Assembly (NCBI RefSeq): GCF_001625215.2
Contig: NC_030388.2
Span: forward strand, 22,432,558-22,496,557
DNA from: Daucus carota subsp. sativus
Lineage: Eukaryota; Streptophyta; Magnoliopsida; Apiales; Apiaceae
Direction of reading: 5' to 3'
DNA length: 64,000 bases
Position numbers and translations under genes: made by a program. The notes under the pieces are model-generated. The model was not told the origin of the DNA. It saw only the letters and a list, made by a program, of their open reading frames with translations, and did no database searches. Positions 22,997 to 34,393 of the stretch are shown here, one piece after another. Positions within the stretch are counted from its first letter, which is position 1. Each line of letters starts with the position of its first letter.

Positions 22997-24540
22997 TAAA
23001 GCTGGGTAAAAAAAAAGTCAGGATCAGTAAATATTGATAGAAATTGAGTTAGAAAAGAACTGAACCGAAAACGAAATCAAAAAATTAAATGTCGAATTAA
23101 TGTCATGAGCTCAATTCTGTTTATTGTTTAAAATTAAATCGAACTGATTATTTAAATAATTAAGTAAATATTATATACATATGGCGTCTTGAAGTTCAAA
23201 ATATGACTGATATTAAACTTAAAAGTCATATAAAATCATTAGAACACGATTAAATTAATGATTAAGATCAAATGGTGTATTTAAAATTGATTATACACAA
23301 TCTTTTCATATATTTTTTCGTATAATGAATTGTATGATAATACAATAGCTATTGTTAGGAGTTCTATCCGTTCATGAAAATTACCATTTAACCCCAGACA
23401 TGCAGAGATGACCGAGGATACTTATATAATAAGGTTTTAATATTTGATAAGAAAACACCCATAAGAGGTCCCGCTATTCTTTCTTCCACTCATCCTCAAA
23501 AATACAATACAAATAAAAGAACAGAATAAGTTTATACAGACAATAAAATAAGAAAGCTATTTAAAATGACAGAGGAAAAGAGTCAACAAAATCATAATTA
23601 AAAAGAAAAAAAAATATGAATATAATATAATTTTTTAAAGAATAAGGAAAGTAAAATCAAAACTTATGTAAGATAAATCATTAAAAAAATTTATACCAAA
23701 AAGATAAAACATAAATCCTATCCGAAAATAACTGACTAACATATCAATAAATATTTAAAACAAGAAAATATAATTAGAATTGAAAACATAGCTAAGACAT
23801 ATCTACTCAAATATAAGGCATAATCTTGGCAAAAAAATGTATCACGATTATAATTAATTATTATTATCAGCATAATACAAATTTGGAAAACACCAATCAA
23901 CTATTAATGGCGTAATAATACCTACACGATCAAAACCATCTTATGTGGCTCTCGTGAAAATTTCAAGTACAATAATAAGCAATAAAGATTCTAAATTGAG
24001 ATTGTTTTGAACACTAGAACATGATTAGAAAAAGGGCGGAACTGAAATAATTGATAATCGAAAATAAAAATTCAAATGAGGATGAGCTGCAAAAAGAGGA
24101 TCATAAATATTTAAAAATTACTAATCGACTGTTATTTTAAAGATCATATTCCACATCATACCACTACAATGATTTAACCGACAACATTGATGTATGAAAA
24201 TACAAGTTCTTGCTAAATCATTTTGAGTACATAATTGCAGTATTTTTTTTACTTAATCATCTACAACCGAGTATGAAAAGATTGTAGATCAGCTTAAGCA
24301 GAAAAACATGCTACGTACATATTCAATATTCAATATTCAACTAATGACTCACACAACGCCTAATTATTGAAGATGCGAGATGGTCATTTATATGAGCTCG
24401 ATCCGATGAGGCAAATGATGTGTTAGTGTGACAACTCTAATTCATAGTGTATCAAAACAATATATTTCTTCATCCGTATTCTTTCAATGTATCAAGAGTG
24501 TTTTGTCATAATTATTTATGTTTCTTTATTAATGCTCACT
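22997..24540. other. AT-rich unassigned DNA with one recognisable repeat module
   Basis: Apart from the inverted repeat module at 23318-23516 no gene or structured element is seen. Near 23005-23110 there is a degenerate patch resembling a hAT MITE end ('gctgggtaaaa', 'gaactgaaccgaaaacgaaa'). Confidence 0.4.
23318..23516 (-). repeat. Third copy of the poly(A)-type repeat 3' module (reverse orientation)
   Basis: Read on the minus strand, this segment matches the terminal module of the element at 50771-52280. Shared phrases are 'gggtgttttcttatc', 'cggtcatctctgcatgtc' and, towards the end, 'aatacaatagctattgtta' on the plus strand. It is older than that copy, judging by scattered differences. The poly(A) tail is no longer clear. 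Confidence 0.7.
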
Positions 24541-24694
24541 ACTCCGTTTTCAGATATCTCCACTCCCTTTCGTTGTATCAGACTTCTGTTTCTCTCTTAA
24601 TTCAACAAATTCAAAAATCGATATAGTTATTATGAAACTATACTTTATGAAAGCGTTAAAAAGTAACGTAAAATACCCGGTGGGACGGAGGGAG
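24541..24694. mobile_element. Truncated Stowaway-like MITE
   Basis: The right end 'gggacggagggag', followed by TA, is typical, and the preceding 'ttatgaaactatactttat' matches the MITE at 42364-42581. The left end near 24541 ('ctccgttttcagatatctcc') is incomplete. Confidence 0.55.
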
Positions 24695-24945
24695 TAATCG
24701 CGCCCTCTCCTCACCCCCTCCCCTGCCACTCTATGGCATATTTCAATTCTACATGGCTGACCAGAGTCAACCTAGTAGAAGAAGAATATAAGCCACCCGG
24801 GAGGACCACCAGCGGCATACATGGAGCATGATCCCAGCTGTTTTGACGACAACAGGGCCGGATAAATGTTGGCGAGCTGACTTATATGAGTGTTTGGCCG
24901 TTTGGGCCGTGGGCTTTTTTGTTTTCATATAAAACAAAAGCTACC

Positions 24946-25990
24946 ACTGGGAGCACCGTGACATGGTGTACAGGCTTATCACGTAGAGTGAGTTAGGGCT
25001 GAGCAAAACCGGACCGAACCGAACCGTCCAAATTCGGTTCGGTTCGGTTTGAAATTTTTGAAAATTCCAGTTAGATCGGTTTTCGGTTTTAACCGAACAA
25101 AAAGTTCGGTTCGGTCCGGTTTCTGAAACCAAAATTTCGGTTTAACCGAAATAACCGAAGTTTTTTATGTATATATATATGATTTTTAAATTATTTATAT
25201 ATATAATTATAATATATATAATAATATCATTACTTAAAATATCAGATATGTTAAGTAAGCTACTGAACTCTAACCCAAACTAGCAGTTACCACGCCTTGC
25301 CTCCCGGCCTCCACCCTCCATTCTCATCTCCAGCTTCACATCGATTCACTTCCCTGCTTCACTTCCGAATTTTGATTCAAGCTTCTCTGGCTCTCTGCTT
25401 CACTTTCGATTCATCAGTTCAGGTATTTGACTATGCAAGTGTAAAACACTAAAGTCTAAAACTGATGTACTGATGTGTATGGCTATTCTGGAAGACTGGA
25501 AGCTTATGCATAATATTTTGATGAGTGTATTAACCACTTTAATTGTATCTTTATTTTATGTATTCTTTTTGTTTGTGTTGAATTTTTTATATATATAAAG
25601 TTCGGTTTTAACCGAACCAAACCGAAAAAACCGAAGTTATTTCGGTTCGGTTCGGTTTGAAACACAAGTACGGTTCGGTTCGGTTTGAAAAAAATGAAAG
25701 TTCGGTTTTCGGTTATTTCGGTTCGGTTCGGTTTTCGACCGAACCGACCGTTTGCTCAGCCCTAGAGTGAGTTATTTGTGCCGAGGGATCGGGGTGGCAG
25801 AGTGTTTGTTTCGCCTGATTATAATCAGTCCATGGAGTAGCAGAGAGTCATGATGATGAAGAGGATTGAGTACTTAGTTCGACATGGCGTTTTCGATGGA
25901 TTTTTAACCACAGATGCGCTCAGGAGCTTTGCGATTGCGGATGCTCTGGGTTCGTATGATCATTCTCTGGGGATTAAGTTTGGTGTTTGA
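24946..25990 (+). pseudogene. Acyl-CoA oxidase (ACX3-like) gene fragment, interrupted by a hAT MITE
   Basis: With the MITE at 24994-25764 and one copy of its target duplication set aside, the frame encodes an N-terminal part of a peroxisomal acyl-CoA oxidase. Recognisable blocks are HRDMVYRLI, RDRGGRVFVSPDYNQSME, MKRIEYLVRHGVFDGFL and ALGSYDHSLGIKFGV, closely like the Arabidopsis ACX3 stretch from DRDWIYGLM to SIKVGV. TAG codons fall at 24984-24986 and 25838-25840 and the frame ends at TGA 25988-25990. Only about 85 of roughly 670 residues remain, with no FAD or catalytic region. ACX enzymes perform the first oxidation of beta-oxidation. This copy is dead; how it came here (captured fragment or remnant of a duplicated gene) is unknown. 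Confidence 0.85.
24994..25764. mobile_element. hAT-like MITE with CGGTTCGGTT subterminal repeats
   Basis: The ends are TAGGGCTGAGCAAA and its inverse TTTGCTCAGCCCTA. The perfect 8-bp target duplication GAGTGAGT lies at 24986-24993 and 25765-25772, inside the acyl-CoA oxidase fragment. Long runs of CGGTTCGGTT and the inverse crowd both sides. Length is 771 bp with no transposase. Confidence 0.94.
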
Positions 25991-26024
25991 AAGGACATCT
26001 TCGATAAATGATTATTTTGGTATT

Positions 26025-28610
26025 TGTATAACTCACATAAAATTTAAATACACTTAGAATCCTCTCCATTAGGACATATTATTTAAATGATTTTATCAAA
26101 AGTCAAATGGTCAACTCTAGCTCAAAAAGGATTTCCAAAATATATTTATAAATATAAATGATACTCCATGTTTACAAAAAGATTTTCAATATTTATCTAA
26201 GGAGTATTCAAAAATTTTAAATCGCAATTTATCGGACGAGAAATATCTAGTAATGATATCTTCTTGTATTACAATTGCAAAAGCAAAATGCAAAAGAAAT
26301 TTGAACAAGGAATATACATTCATTATATTCTTTAGAACACTCTTTTGACATTTATTTAAAGAGACAAAGATATTTTATTCAAGTCTCAGATTTTAAAGAT
26401 TTATTCCTCATTTATACAATTTTATTCTATGGAATAAATTCTTTTAACATCATAAAAATATTTCCTTCAAATCTCAAATATCCTATCTTCAAGGAAATAT
26501 ATTTTGAATGTTTTACTCAAGTCAAAATATTAGCCAAAGTTCTGTTCAAACTGGGAAAAGGCTAATCGTATTTTATTCAAAACCGGAGACTGGTTTCATC
26601 GTTTTAAATCCAAATAAAGTACTTCTGCTTGCTAGAATGACTTGAAACTTGAGATAGATCATTTGAATAATGTTTTTGGTGTCTAGTAAATTTTTCATAA
26701 TTTTCTAAGAAGTTTGGTCCGGACGCTATTTTTAGGGGCTGACCGGGATCTTTGACTGGACGTTTGACCAAGTCAACTTTGACCAAAATTTCCAGACCAC
26801 CATTTTCCAATATTCTATGATTTATCATATTTTTGGTGTAATTTATTGGAGGTTTCGAAAAATCGTCGCATTTAATAACGATACAAAGTTACGTTATTAA
26901 TCAAATTCTTGGGAAGCGTGCTTGTCTTCTAGTGACACAAATCAGCTGAGAATTGTCCCATAAAGTTGTTTGTCTTATTATACAAGTGGGCAACTAACAC
27001 AACAAAACCACAATCCACACCCTTTTCAATCTCCACCCTTCATTTTCCTTACATCTCAACCATTCATTCCACCCACTTTCCTCTATAAATACCAACCTCC
27101 CACACACCAAATACTCCTAAGCTAAGAGCCAAGAAAGTGCTGAGATTTTGAGAAGTCATCAAGAAATACACGTTTATATTCTCTCTCAAATATACTTCTC
27201 CACCAAAACCTTCTCTCTCTCAAATATATATTCATATATTCAAGGTTTTGATCTACAAGCTTTCTTACACTAACCGAGCTCAACCACAACCACTTCCACG
27301 CCTTTGTAAGGGCTGCCCAAGTAAGTTCATAGTGCCAAAATCCGGCCGAACCTCCGGCGAATTTTTCCGGCGAACTCTTCCGTTCATCTCCCGTAAGTGG
27401 TTTCTACTTAGCTTCTTATTTGTGTCTTAACCGACCATTTTGTTTTAGAACTTTGTACCCAACTTCTCTTCATCTTACAAGTTCTTCTAAAAGGTTCCCC
27501 AAAAGACACCAAAAGATCCGGATTTGTTCAAGATATCAAAGATATATCTTTCTCTTTTAAAGAGAACAAAAAGAACAAACAAAAATCCGTGAAAGTGCTC
27601 ACTTGATTTGAACTAAAGTTCAAGAGTACTTATCTCCAATAAGGGAGATATTTGACATAGTGTCAAATTCGTTATAAAAGCAAGATCGTACTTCCATATA
27701 TCGCCTTAGCGTTTGTGTGGAAGAGAAAGATACGATTCTAACGGCTTTTATACACGAAAGCTTCAAAAGAAAAGTTTAGCAACATTTTCATTGTTGTTAT
27801 TATCCTTGCTAAACTTTGAAGAAGCTAAAGAAAGCTTATTCGATCCCGCACTAACCTAACTTTATATATCTCGGGAAAGATATCGAATATTCCGAACCTT
27901 GTTCGTGGAAGCTTTCTTATATCCTCAAAAGCTTGTGTATCAAGTTAAAAGAGAGGATAATATACAATCTCCGAGATCTTCAAATTTATCTCAAAATGAA
28001 GATTTGTAAATCAAGTATTCTTCGATCATAAAAGAGTTGATCTAAAAGAAAAAGAATACTAGTGAAGTCCTAAGCTCTTAAGCTTAAAAAGAAAGACTTC
28101 TTTTGATTACTCTCCATATTAGCTTAACTTGGAGTAATCAAACGTATACTTGTTTACAAGTATACCTAACTTGACTTTAATATTTATAACTTGAATATTA
28201 TTGTCATCTCCGAACTAGTACCGTAACATAGTAGTTCAAAACATATCTTTTACAACTTGTTTGTTTTCGTAGATATTGTTGAGGGCGTAAATTGTGCCTC
28301 TTGATTGAGGGCGTTAATTGTGCCTCATTATTGAGGGCGTAAATTGTGCCTCTTGATTGAGGGCGTTGATTGTGCCTCATAATTGAGGGTTGTGTCTTAA
28401 TTAAGGGCGTTAATATTTTATTAAGTGCCCTAATTAAGAGTTTAATTGCCTCAATTATGTGTTATCATAATTGTGAAATATTTTGATTAACACATGCATA
28501 TACACGTGATTTTATTAATAATTATTTATTGGATATATTTTTAATTTTTATAATGTATGTAATCTGTTATATCGACTTATATTATTCTTGTTTCCTTTGT
28601 TTTATTTTCA
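26025..28610 (+). mobile_element. Candidate solo LTR, about 2.6 kb
   Basis: The segment begins TG (TGTATAAC) and ends CA (TTATTTTCA), and is flanked by the 5-bp direct repeat GTATT (26020-26024 and 28611-28615). A promoter-like CTCTATAAATACC at 27081-27093 is followed by a CT-rich leader, as in an LTR transcription start. Near its end are four 26-bp tandem repeats. No gag-pol region adjoins it, so it looks like a lone terminal repeat of an LTR retrotransposon; the family is not identifiable. Orientation is inferred from the TATA box. Alternative: a promoter and leader of an unknown non-coding transcript. Confidence 0.45.
28281..28384. repeat. Four tandem 26-bp repeats
   Basis: The unit begins GAGGGCGT, has TTGTGCCTC in the middle and ends ATT. 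Four units lie head to tail and a decayed fifth follows to about 28460. Units 1 and 3 are identical; 2 and 4 differ by a few bases. There are no spacers, so this is not a CRISPR array. Confidence 0.9.
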
Positions 28611-28798
28611 GTATTCTTGGAAGAAGACGGGTTTTTCTTTTTCGAACATTAAAGTTTTATTGTCTAAATTTCCCCGGTCATCTTGCATGTCCGACGGTTA
28701 GATAATAAGCTTTTTTGAATGAAAGAATTATCACGGTGAATCGCTGATTCTTATCTGTGAGATTTATTCTCAATATCAAAAAAAAAATAAAAAAAAAT
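28611..28798 (+). repeat. Second copy of the poly(A)-tailed repeat 3' module
   Basis: It shares 'cgaacatta', 'ttccccggtcatc' and 'ggttagat' with the terminal part of the element at 50771-52280, and ends in an A-rich tail (about 28779-28798). The 18-bp sequence following the tail (28799-28816) recurs exactly at 24486-24503, and may be the target duplication of a retroposon later split by the hAT MITE and the candidate solo LTR. Confidence 0.65.
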
Positions 28799-28816
28799 AA
28801 TGTATCAAGAGTGTTT

Positions 28817-29552
28817 AAGACTTCAAGGTTGTCATTGTTTAGATCGGCGAAAATATAAAATAGAAAAAACGTGTGTATTTTTTTAAAAACATAATTTGAC
28901 TTGATTTTGAGTGGACTAAAAATTTACGCAAAACATATAAATCATTTTCATTCAAGTTGTGGTTATTCGAAACTTACCTAAAACTACTTATTATTGAAAT
29001 TATGTATATCTTATATTAGATATTATAGTTTTCATATAAATTTATATACTTGATTAAGTTTTTTATTATCTATAGTATTATTTAAATGAATAAACATTTT
29101 ATGTAAATTTAATATAAATAAATTATATAAACTAAAATGAAATTTTGTTATTGATTATTTTTAATATATATATATATATATTTATTTATTTATTAGTAAA
29201 TTATTATTTGTCGGATTGGGTTCATCTTACCTGTGAGCGGGTGCCGGTGGGGTCGTTGTACATAAATCAAATAATAGAAATATATAATTAAATTACACCA
29301 TAACTTAAAAAGTTGAAGTTTTTTTTTAATCAAATAATACCAAAACATTGTATGTTTCTCTTAAACTAATTTATTGGTTTTCTTTTTGAAATAAATAATT
29401 TTGGTTTTTGTTAATTAACTTTAAATTAAGATACTATTAAAATGCCCCTGATGTAACTGTGGGAGAGAAATTGAGGGAGAGAGAGAGTAGAGAGAGATAT
29501 ACGAACATCAGAGATTCAAAAGGGGAGAGATACAAACAAGTCTGAGCAGAAA
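28817..29552. other. AT-rich spacer and 5' region of the ATP synthase subunit gene
   Basis: There is no gene. A short (TA)n run lies near 29163-29182. The last 90 bases before the ATG are GA-rich ('gagggagagagagagtagag'), typical of a plant 5' UTR. No convincing TATA box was picked out. Confidence 0.5.
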
Positions 29553-29797
29553 ATGAGGAAATTCGATCCATGGCCAGTGTTCTTCAAGCGAGAATGGAAC
29601 CGCAACTGGCCTTTTCTTGTCGGTTTCGCCATCACTGGCACTATCATCACCAAGTTCTCTCTCGGTCTTACTGGTAAATACGTCTATATACTCAATTATT
29701 CATACACATTTCTGTACGTATAGTTTCTGATAGATTCGATTGTATTACAGACGAGGATGCTAAGAATTCTCCCTTCGTGCAGAGACACAAGAAGTGA
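29553..29797 (+). CDS. Mitochondrial ATP synthase 6-kDa subunit (two exons)
   Basis: Exon 1 (29553-29673) and exon 2 (29751-29797) join across a 77-base GT-AG intron to give 55 residues, exactly the family length. The protein starts MRKFDPWPVFFKREWNRNWP, has one membrane segment (about 21-39, FLVGFAITGTIITKFSLGL) and ends EDAKNSPFVQRHKK. This matches the plant-specific 6-kDa subunit of the F1Fo ATP synthase, a small membrane subunit of the inner mitochondrial membrane. It is too short to appear as a long ORF and is easily missed. The start is the first ATG after a GA-rich leader and begins the conserved FDPWPVFF motif. Confidence 0.95.
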
Positions 29798-30099
29798 GTG
29801 ATTCTGTTTCTTTTTGTTTGATATTGTTGCTTGTTAAAACCCTAAGTCAACTCAATTGGAAGTTTTAGATCTCGAGTTCTGTGTATGTTATGTTTTTTTT
29901 TTGGATTCTGATGTTCTCGATTGTTGTAGTTATGTAATGCTTTGCGAATCAGTTGAGATGTATAATGGATTGAGTAGTTGATTGGCGTAGCTAGTTTGTA
30001 GAAGGTGAAATGTGCTCTTTTCGGTAATATCTATGTAATTTGAAATGATTTTTATGAATCTGTACTGGACTGGCTTCACGCAAGTGTAGTTTCAAAGTA

Positions 30100-31990
30100 C
30101 GAGGATGTGAGTTCGGACTTGGGAATGATAAGGAGTGTGATCTGGACCCCTTGTTAAATAGGATGACAGTGGGAATTACATTAAAAAGTGTGCAAAAAGT
30201 TGGACGTAAAAGCGAAGGCTGAAGCTGTTAAGGATAAAAAAGAATGAAAATTGTGCATAAGCATCAAGATAATTTGCCATTCTTCATTCCATTGCAATTG
30301 ATCATATTCCAGTGAATTGAAAAGACGAAAAGTACTTTGGCTTTGACATAAAAAATAGTTTCTTAGCTTTTACTATTAAGGACCTCTTTGGAATAGTTTC
30401 TTAAAGGAGTCATAGTATGTGTCTATCGAAGTACTAATAGAACTCTAGTTTCAAGAGCTAAAATCTGTAAGTTGCTGTAACTGGATAGATTAACTTTTGT
30501 TTAGTCTATGGCCAGTCCATTATCAGATCTGATTTGCATATACTGACTTTTTGGGTTTAAGACTCTAAGTTCGCTTAACCTTAAACCTTAAATCTAGTCA
30601 AGCGAGGCCATCAACTCACGCATAAAATACTTAATGCATAGGAAGCTCTTTCATATTGCCATATTGGGAATTATATTTTACCTTTGAAGGAAATACAGAT
30701 GTGAACAAGTGAATGTTGCTTGTTTCAGTGAACATGTTATCAAGTTCATATGATATTTTTTTTGTTACATACTTACTTCCTGTCTACTTAGAGCAAGTCC
30801 AATGGTTGTGCTAAAATAGATGGAGCTATTGCTTTAATTTAGCACCGAAAAGTGGTTTCTGGTGCTAAAATAAATACATGTTTCCAATAGTTGGTTCTAT
30901 ATCTTGTTCCATATTTAACTTATTCTCCAAGCACCTCACTACTTTAAATACAAATTTGATTTTCCAACCTAACTTTACACCAAGGCTTCCACTTATTTCA
31001 CTTTTTAGTGAGGTGGCAATTATAGCTCCATCTATTTTTTGTTCTATATTCAGAACAAACTATAGCATTTTTCTATTTAGCACAAGATATAAAACACCAT
31101 CGGAATGGTGTTTTTTAGTTTTTGTTCTAAAATATTGAGGTAGAACAAAATATAGCTCACCAGTGGACTTGCTCATAAGGAGGTGAATTGTACTTCTTTT
31201 GATCGGCGGTTCTGATAAATTTCATTTATTTTGAATATAACATTATCTGTGTGTTAAATCTGTACTTTATTTGTTTTACTTAAATGTAGTATGGGATTGT
31301 GACTTTGTAGTAAACCTTAAGTACTATGGAGTGTGATTTGTAAAAATTCAGTGAAAATGGGTGCGAAAAGTTCGGTGTAGAAGAGAAGGATATGATTTTA
31401 TTTGTATATTGGAAGTGTGAATTATAGTTTCAAGTCTAATTTTGTGGAACAGAATGATAAACTCATAAAACGAGTATTATGCATAAAGATGAAGAAAATG
31501 TGTTATTCTGTTTAATTCCTCCCCATGGCAGCCATTTCAAAGCTACAGTGGCTTTGACATAATTAAAGCTTCCTTAGCTTTCACAACAACTCTTTAAAAT
31601 AGTTTCTTCTTATATTCTTAAATTAGTTATAGCATATGTCTTTTAAAGTCCTAGTATAACTCTAGGGACATGAGCTGAAATCAGTATGTTTCCATAACTG
31701 GATCAGGAGCCCAAAATGTTAGGAGGGTGATAAGGATTTGTTTGTACTGAGACTTGTGTTTATTTCTCGACCAGTCCTGTGCAAAATCTTTGCATACACT
31801 TACTTCAATCTGTAAGGTTAAATCTTGATATGCTCAACCTTAAGTCTAGTCAAGCTACTAGAATGGTAAATTGATTTGAAGCTGACTTGTATTGGGAATT
31901 GTACTTTACCTATGGAAGTACATATTTGACGAATTGAATGTCACTCGTTACGGTGGACATATGATTCAGTAAATTTGATATTTATGTTAT
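30100..31990. repeat. Old tandem duplication of about 0.7 kb, with a MITE between the copies
   Basis: Segments at about 30100-30760 and 31320-31990 share a colinear series of phrases: 'ggagtgtgat', 'tggctttgacataa', 'aatagtttctt', 'agtataactctag' and 'cttaaatctagtcaagc'. Many indels separate the copies, so the duplication is old. No coding frame is conserved between them, so it is probably non-coding 3' flank. Confidence 0.6.
30791..31174. mobile_element. PIF/Harbinger-like MITE, 384 bp
   Basis: The inverted ends are GAGCAAGTCCA (30791) and TGGACTTGCTC (31174), perfect over 11 bases, and the similarity extends inward through 'gtgctaaaata' and 'tagatggagct' against 'agctccatcta'. Flanking triplets TTA and ATA suggest a 3-bp target. 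No ORF. Confidence 0.75.
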
Positions 31991-33371
31991 GATTTTACTT
32001 CCTCTGTCTCGAAGGAGATGATCTCTTGTGTAACAATTTAACAATCTTCTCACGGCATCCAAACACATCCCTTTTCCTTTTCCCTGTTCTTTGTGGTCTT
32101 TTTCAATTTACGGTGTTAAAACTACATATATACAATTCAATTGCTGAAGTTCCACATGTTGATTTGTTATGCAGGTGATTTCCTGAAGTTTCGATAACAG
32201 GAAGCAGGAATGTCCATTTTCTTTTCTTTTGCAAGATTTCATAAATTTGATGTTGGCTTGTACTTTTATGTCACAATTTGAGCTTATTTGCTTCTCATAA
32301 GAAAATCTTTTTATGATTTTAGATATAATGTATCTGTCAATTGATTTCAATCTCTATGATACAATCACTACAAAGTTGTTATATAATGAGATAAAAGTTG
32401 ATGAAAAGAGCTGCCCAGAACATTTGTTGGCTTTTAACAATTTTTATACCTTTTTCTCATGTCAGTTTTCATATTTAGGGTTACATTGTTTTCATAAAGT
32501 CTTGTAAAACAGTTGTTTTCTTAAAATCGGCCTAGACTCTTATGTTGTGTTTGGTTGGGGGAATGGAATGGAATGAGTAAAATTATTGAAATTAATAGAG
32601 ATAGGAAGAAAGTTTTGAAAAAAAAAATTGAGTGTAAAATTGTTATGATGAGATTAGAGTAGAAATTAGGGGTTTATTTTTCATAACATAAACCCCTAAA
32701 CAATTGATCATAACATAATTTATTTTTCATTCCATTCATTTTGGAATCATTCATCCAACTAAATTGGGGGTGATTGGAAAGAATGTTCATTTCACTTCTT
32801 CATTACGTTTGTCTACAATTTGGACTCGTTTATATTTAGTCATTATTATTTCATATTTTCTTATATTTCTTCATGAATTTTTTTTATAATTTTCATTTCA
32901 TTCCCTCCTATTTCATTCTATACAAGTTATTGATAAACCATCTTAACAATTGATATAAATCATCACTGAGGGTGCATGGTTTGTGTGATACACGGGCCTG
33001 GACAATTATGGGATTTTGGCGCAGAGGGATACTTTTTATTTCTAATATTCCTAATACATTATATTACTAAAGTTAATTACCGTAGCTTGAAATTTGAATG
33101 CTATCTTGGCATTTGGCAAATATTACGAGATGAGGGTCTATATCACTGCACTATAAAACGACGCTCAATCTATCATATTCAAGTGAAATACTGTGGAAAT
33201 GTCTACATTTCTCCTCACCTTTCTTTTACAGTCTTTAACACCTTGGAACATTTCTGTAATTAGAGCATCTACGCGTGACCTGTTTACTTTTCGAGCCATG
33301 TAAACTGACTTGATCATGCTTTTTCTTCTTATATTACATTGAAGAAACTTCATTTATAGTGGGATGGACAG
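31991..33371. other. Intergenic DNA, no gene recognised
   Basis: Small open frames in this stretch do not resemble known proteins and are not conserved elsewhere in the window. A patch at about 32545-32935 contains 'ggaatggaatg' and later 'cattccatt' or 'catttcattcc' words in opposite orientation, possibly a worn MITE. Confidence 0.4.
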
Positions 33372-33379
33372 GTTGAATA

Positions 33380-34147
33380 TAGGGATGGCAGTTTTACCCG
33401 ACCCAATGGATACCCGACCCGTTCCGATCCGATTGGGTCTACCCGAACCCGATTTTTTGGATTTGGATTCGGATCTTATTTTTGGACCCGAAAAAGTTTG
33501 GATCCGGATCTGGATCTCAGGTATCCTGAACCGAGACCCGACCCGAAACCCGAAACCCGAAACCCGATTTAAACCCGATCCGAACCCGAAACCCGATAAA
33601 ACCCGATACAAAATATTATACATACATACATACATACATATATGTTAAATGTAAAGTATATATATTGAAATATTATGAATTATTAGGTATGAATCTTAAC
33701 ATTTTACTTAATTTTATGTTTGCAATATAAAATTTATATTTATTATATCAATATTTTATTTTTCTCAATTATTGTGCATTAAAAAATCTAAATACAATAA
33801 AAATAATAAAATATAAATGATAAATTGAATGATTGTATACAATTGAGTTAACATGTTTCACGTGTTTATTGTAATAAATGAAGTCTGTAATTCCCATTTT
33901 AATATTTCTAAAGTTAAAAAAAAAATCCATAATTACATTTTTATAGATATATAATTTTTAATTTGTATTTAATTTTATTTATTAGAATACCCGAATTAGA
34001 CCCGAACCCGAACCGAAACCCGAAAAAACCGACGGATCGGGTCTGGATCTTCATTTTTCAGACCCGGACCCGAACCCGACCCGAAATATAATGGATCGGG
34101 TCTGGATCTCAAGAAACCCGACCCGATCCGACCCGTGGCCATCCCTA
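33380..34147. mobile_element. hAT-like MITE with ACCCGA subterminal repeats, copy 1
   Basis: The ends are TAGGGATGGC and the inverse GCCATCCCTA, with the perfect 8-bp target duplication GTTGAATA at 33372-33379 and 34148-34155. Subterminal arrays of ACCCGA(A/C)CC alternate with GGATC words. Same family as 39085-39841 but in the opposite orientation. It lies about 250 bp downstream of the first FAD2 stop. Confidence 0.94.
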
Positions 34148-34393
34148 GTTGAATAATAATCTAGCCTAGGAGTATATTTGCAACGATTTTCCTTATATTT
34201 ATTTTTCACAACGATTTCCTTAAATAAACTTCAGGCACTGAATTTTACTCGTTACATAGAATAAACATCGAGGCCTTTTATCTTGACGTACAAGTTACAG
34301 AGCTACTTCAAAGAAGCAAAATTACAAGCAATCTAAGAAAATGAGATGACAGAAACAACTGAATTGATCTCCTCTGATTACCAGGTGATCCAT

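Noticed and set aside
28281-28384. Regular 26-bp repeats considered as a CRISPR-like array
   Set aside because: The repeats are contiguous without spacers and the genome is a plant.
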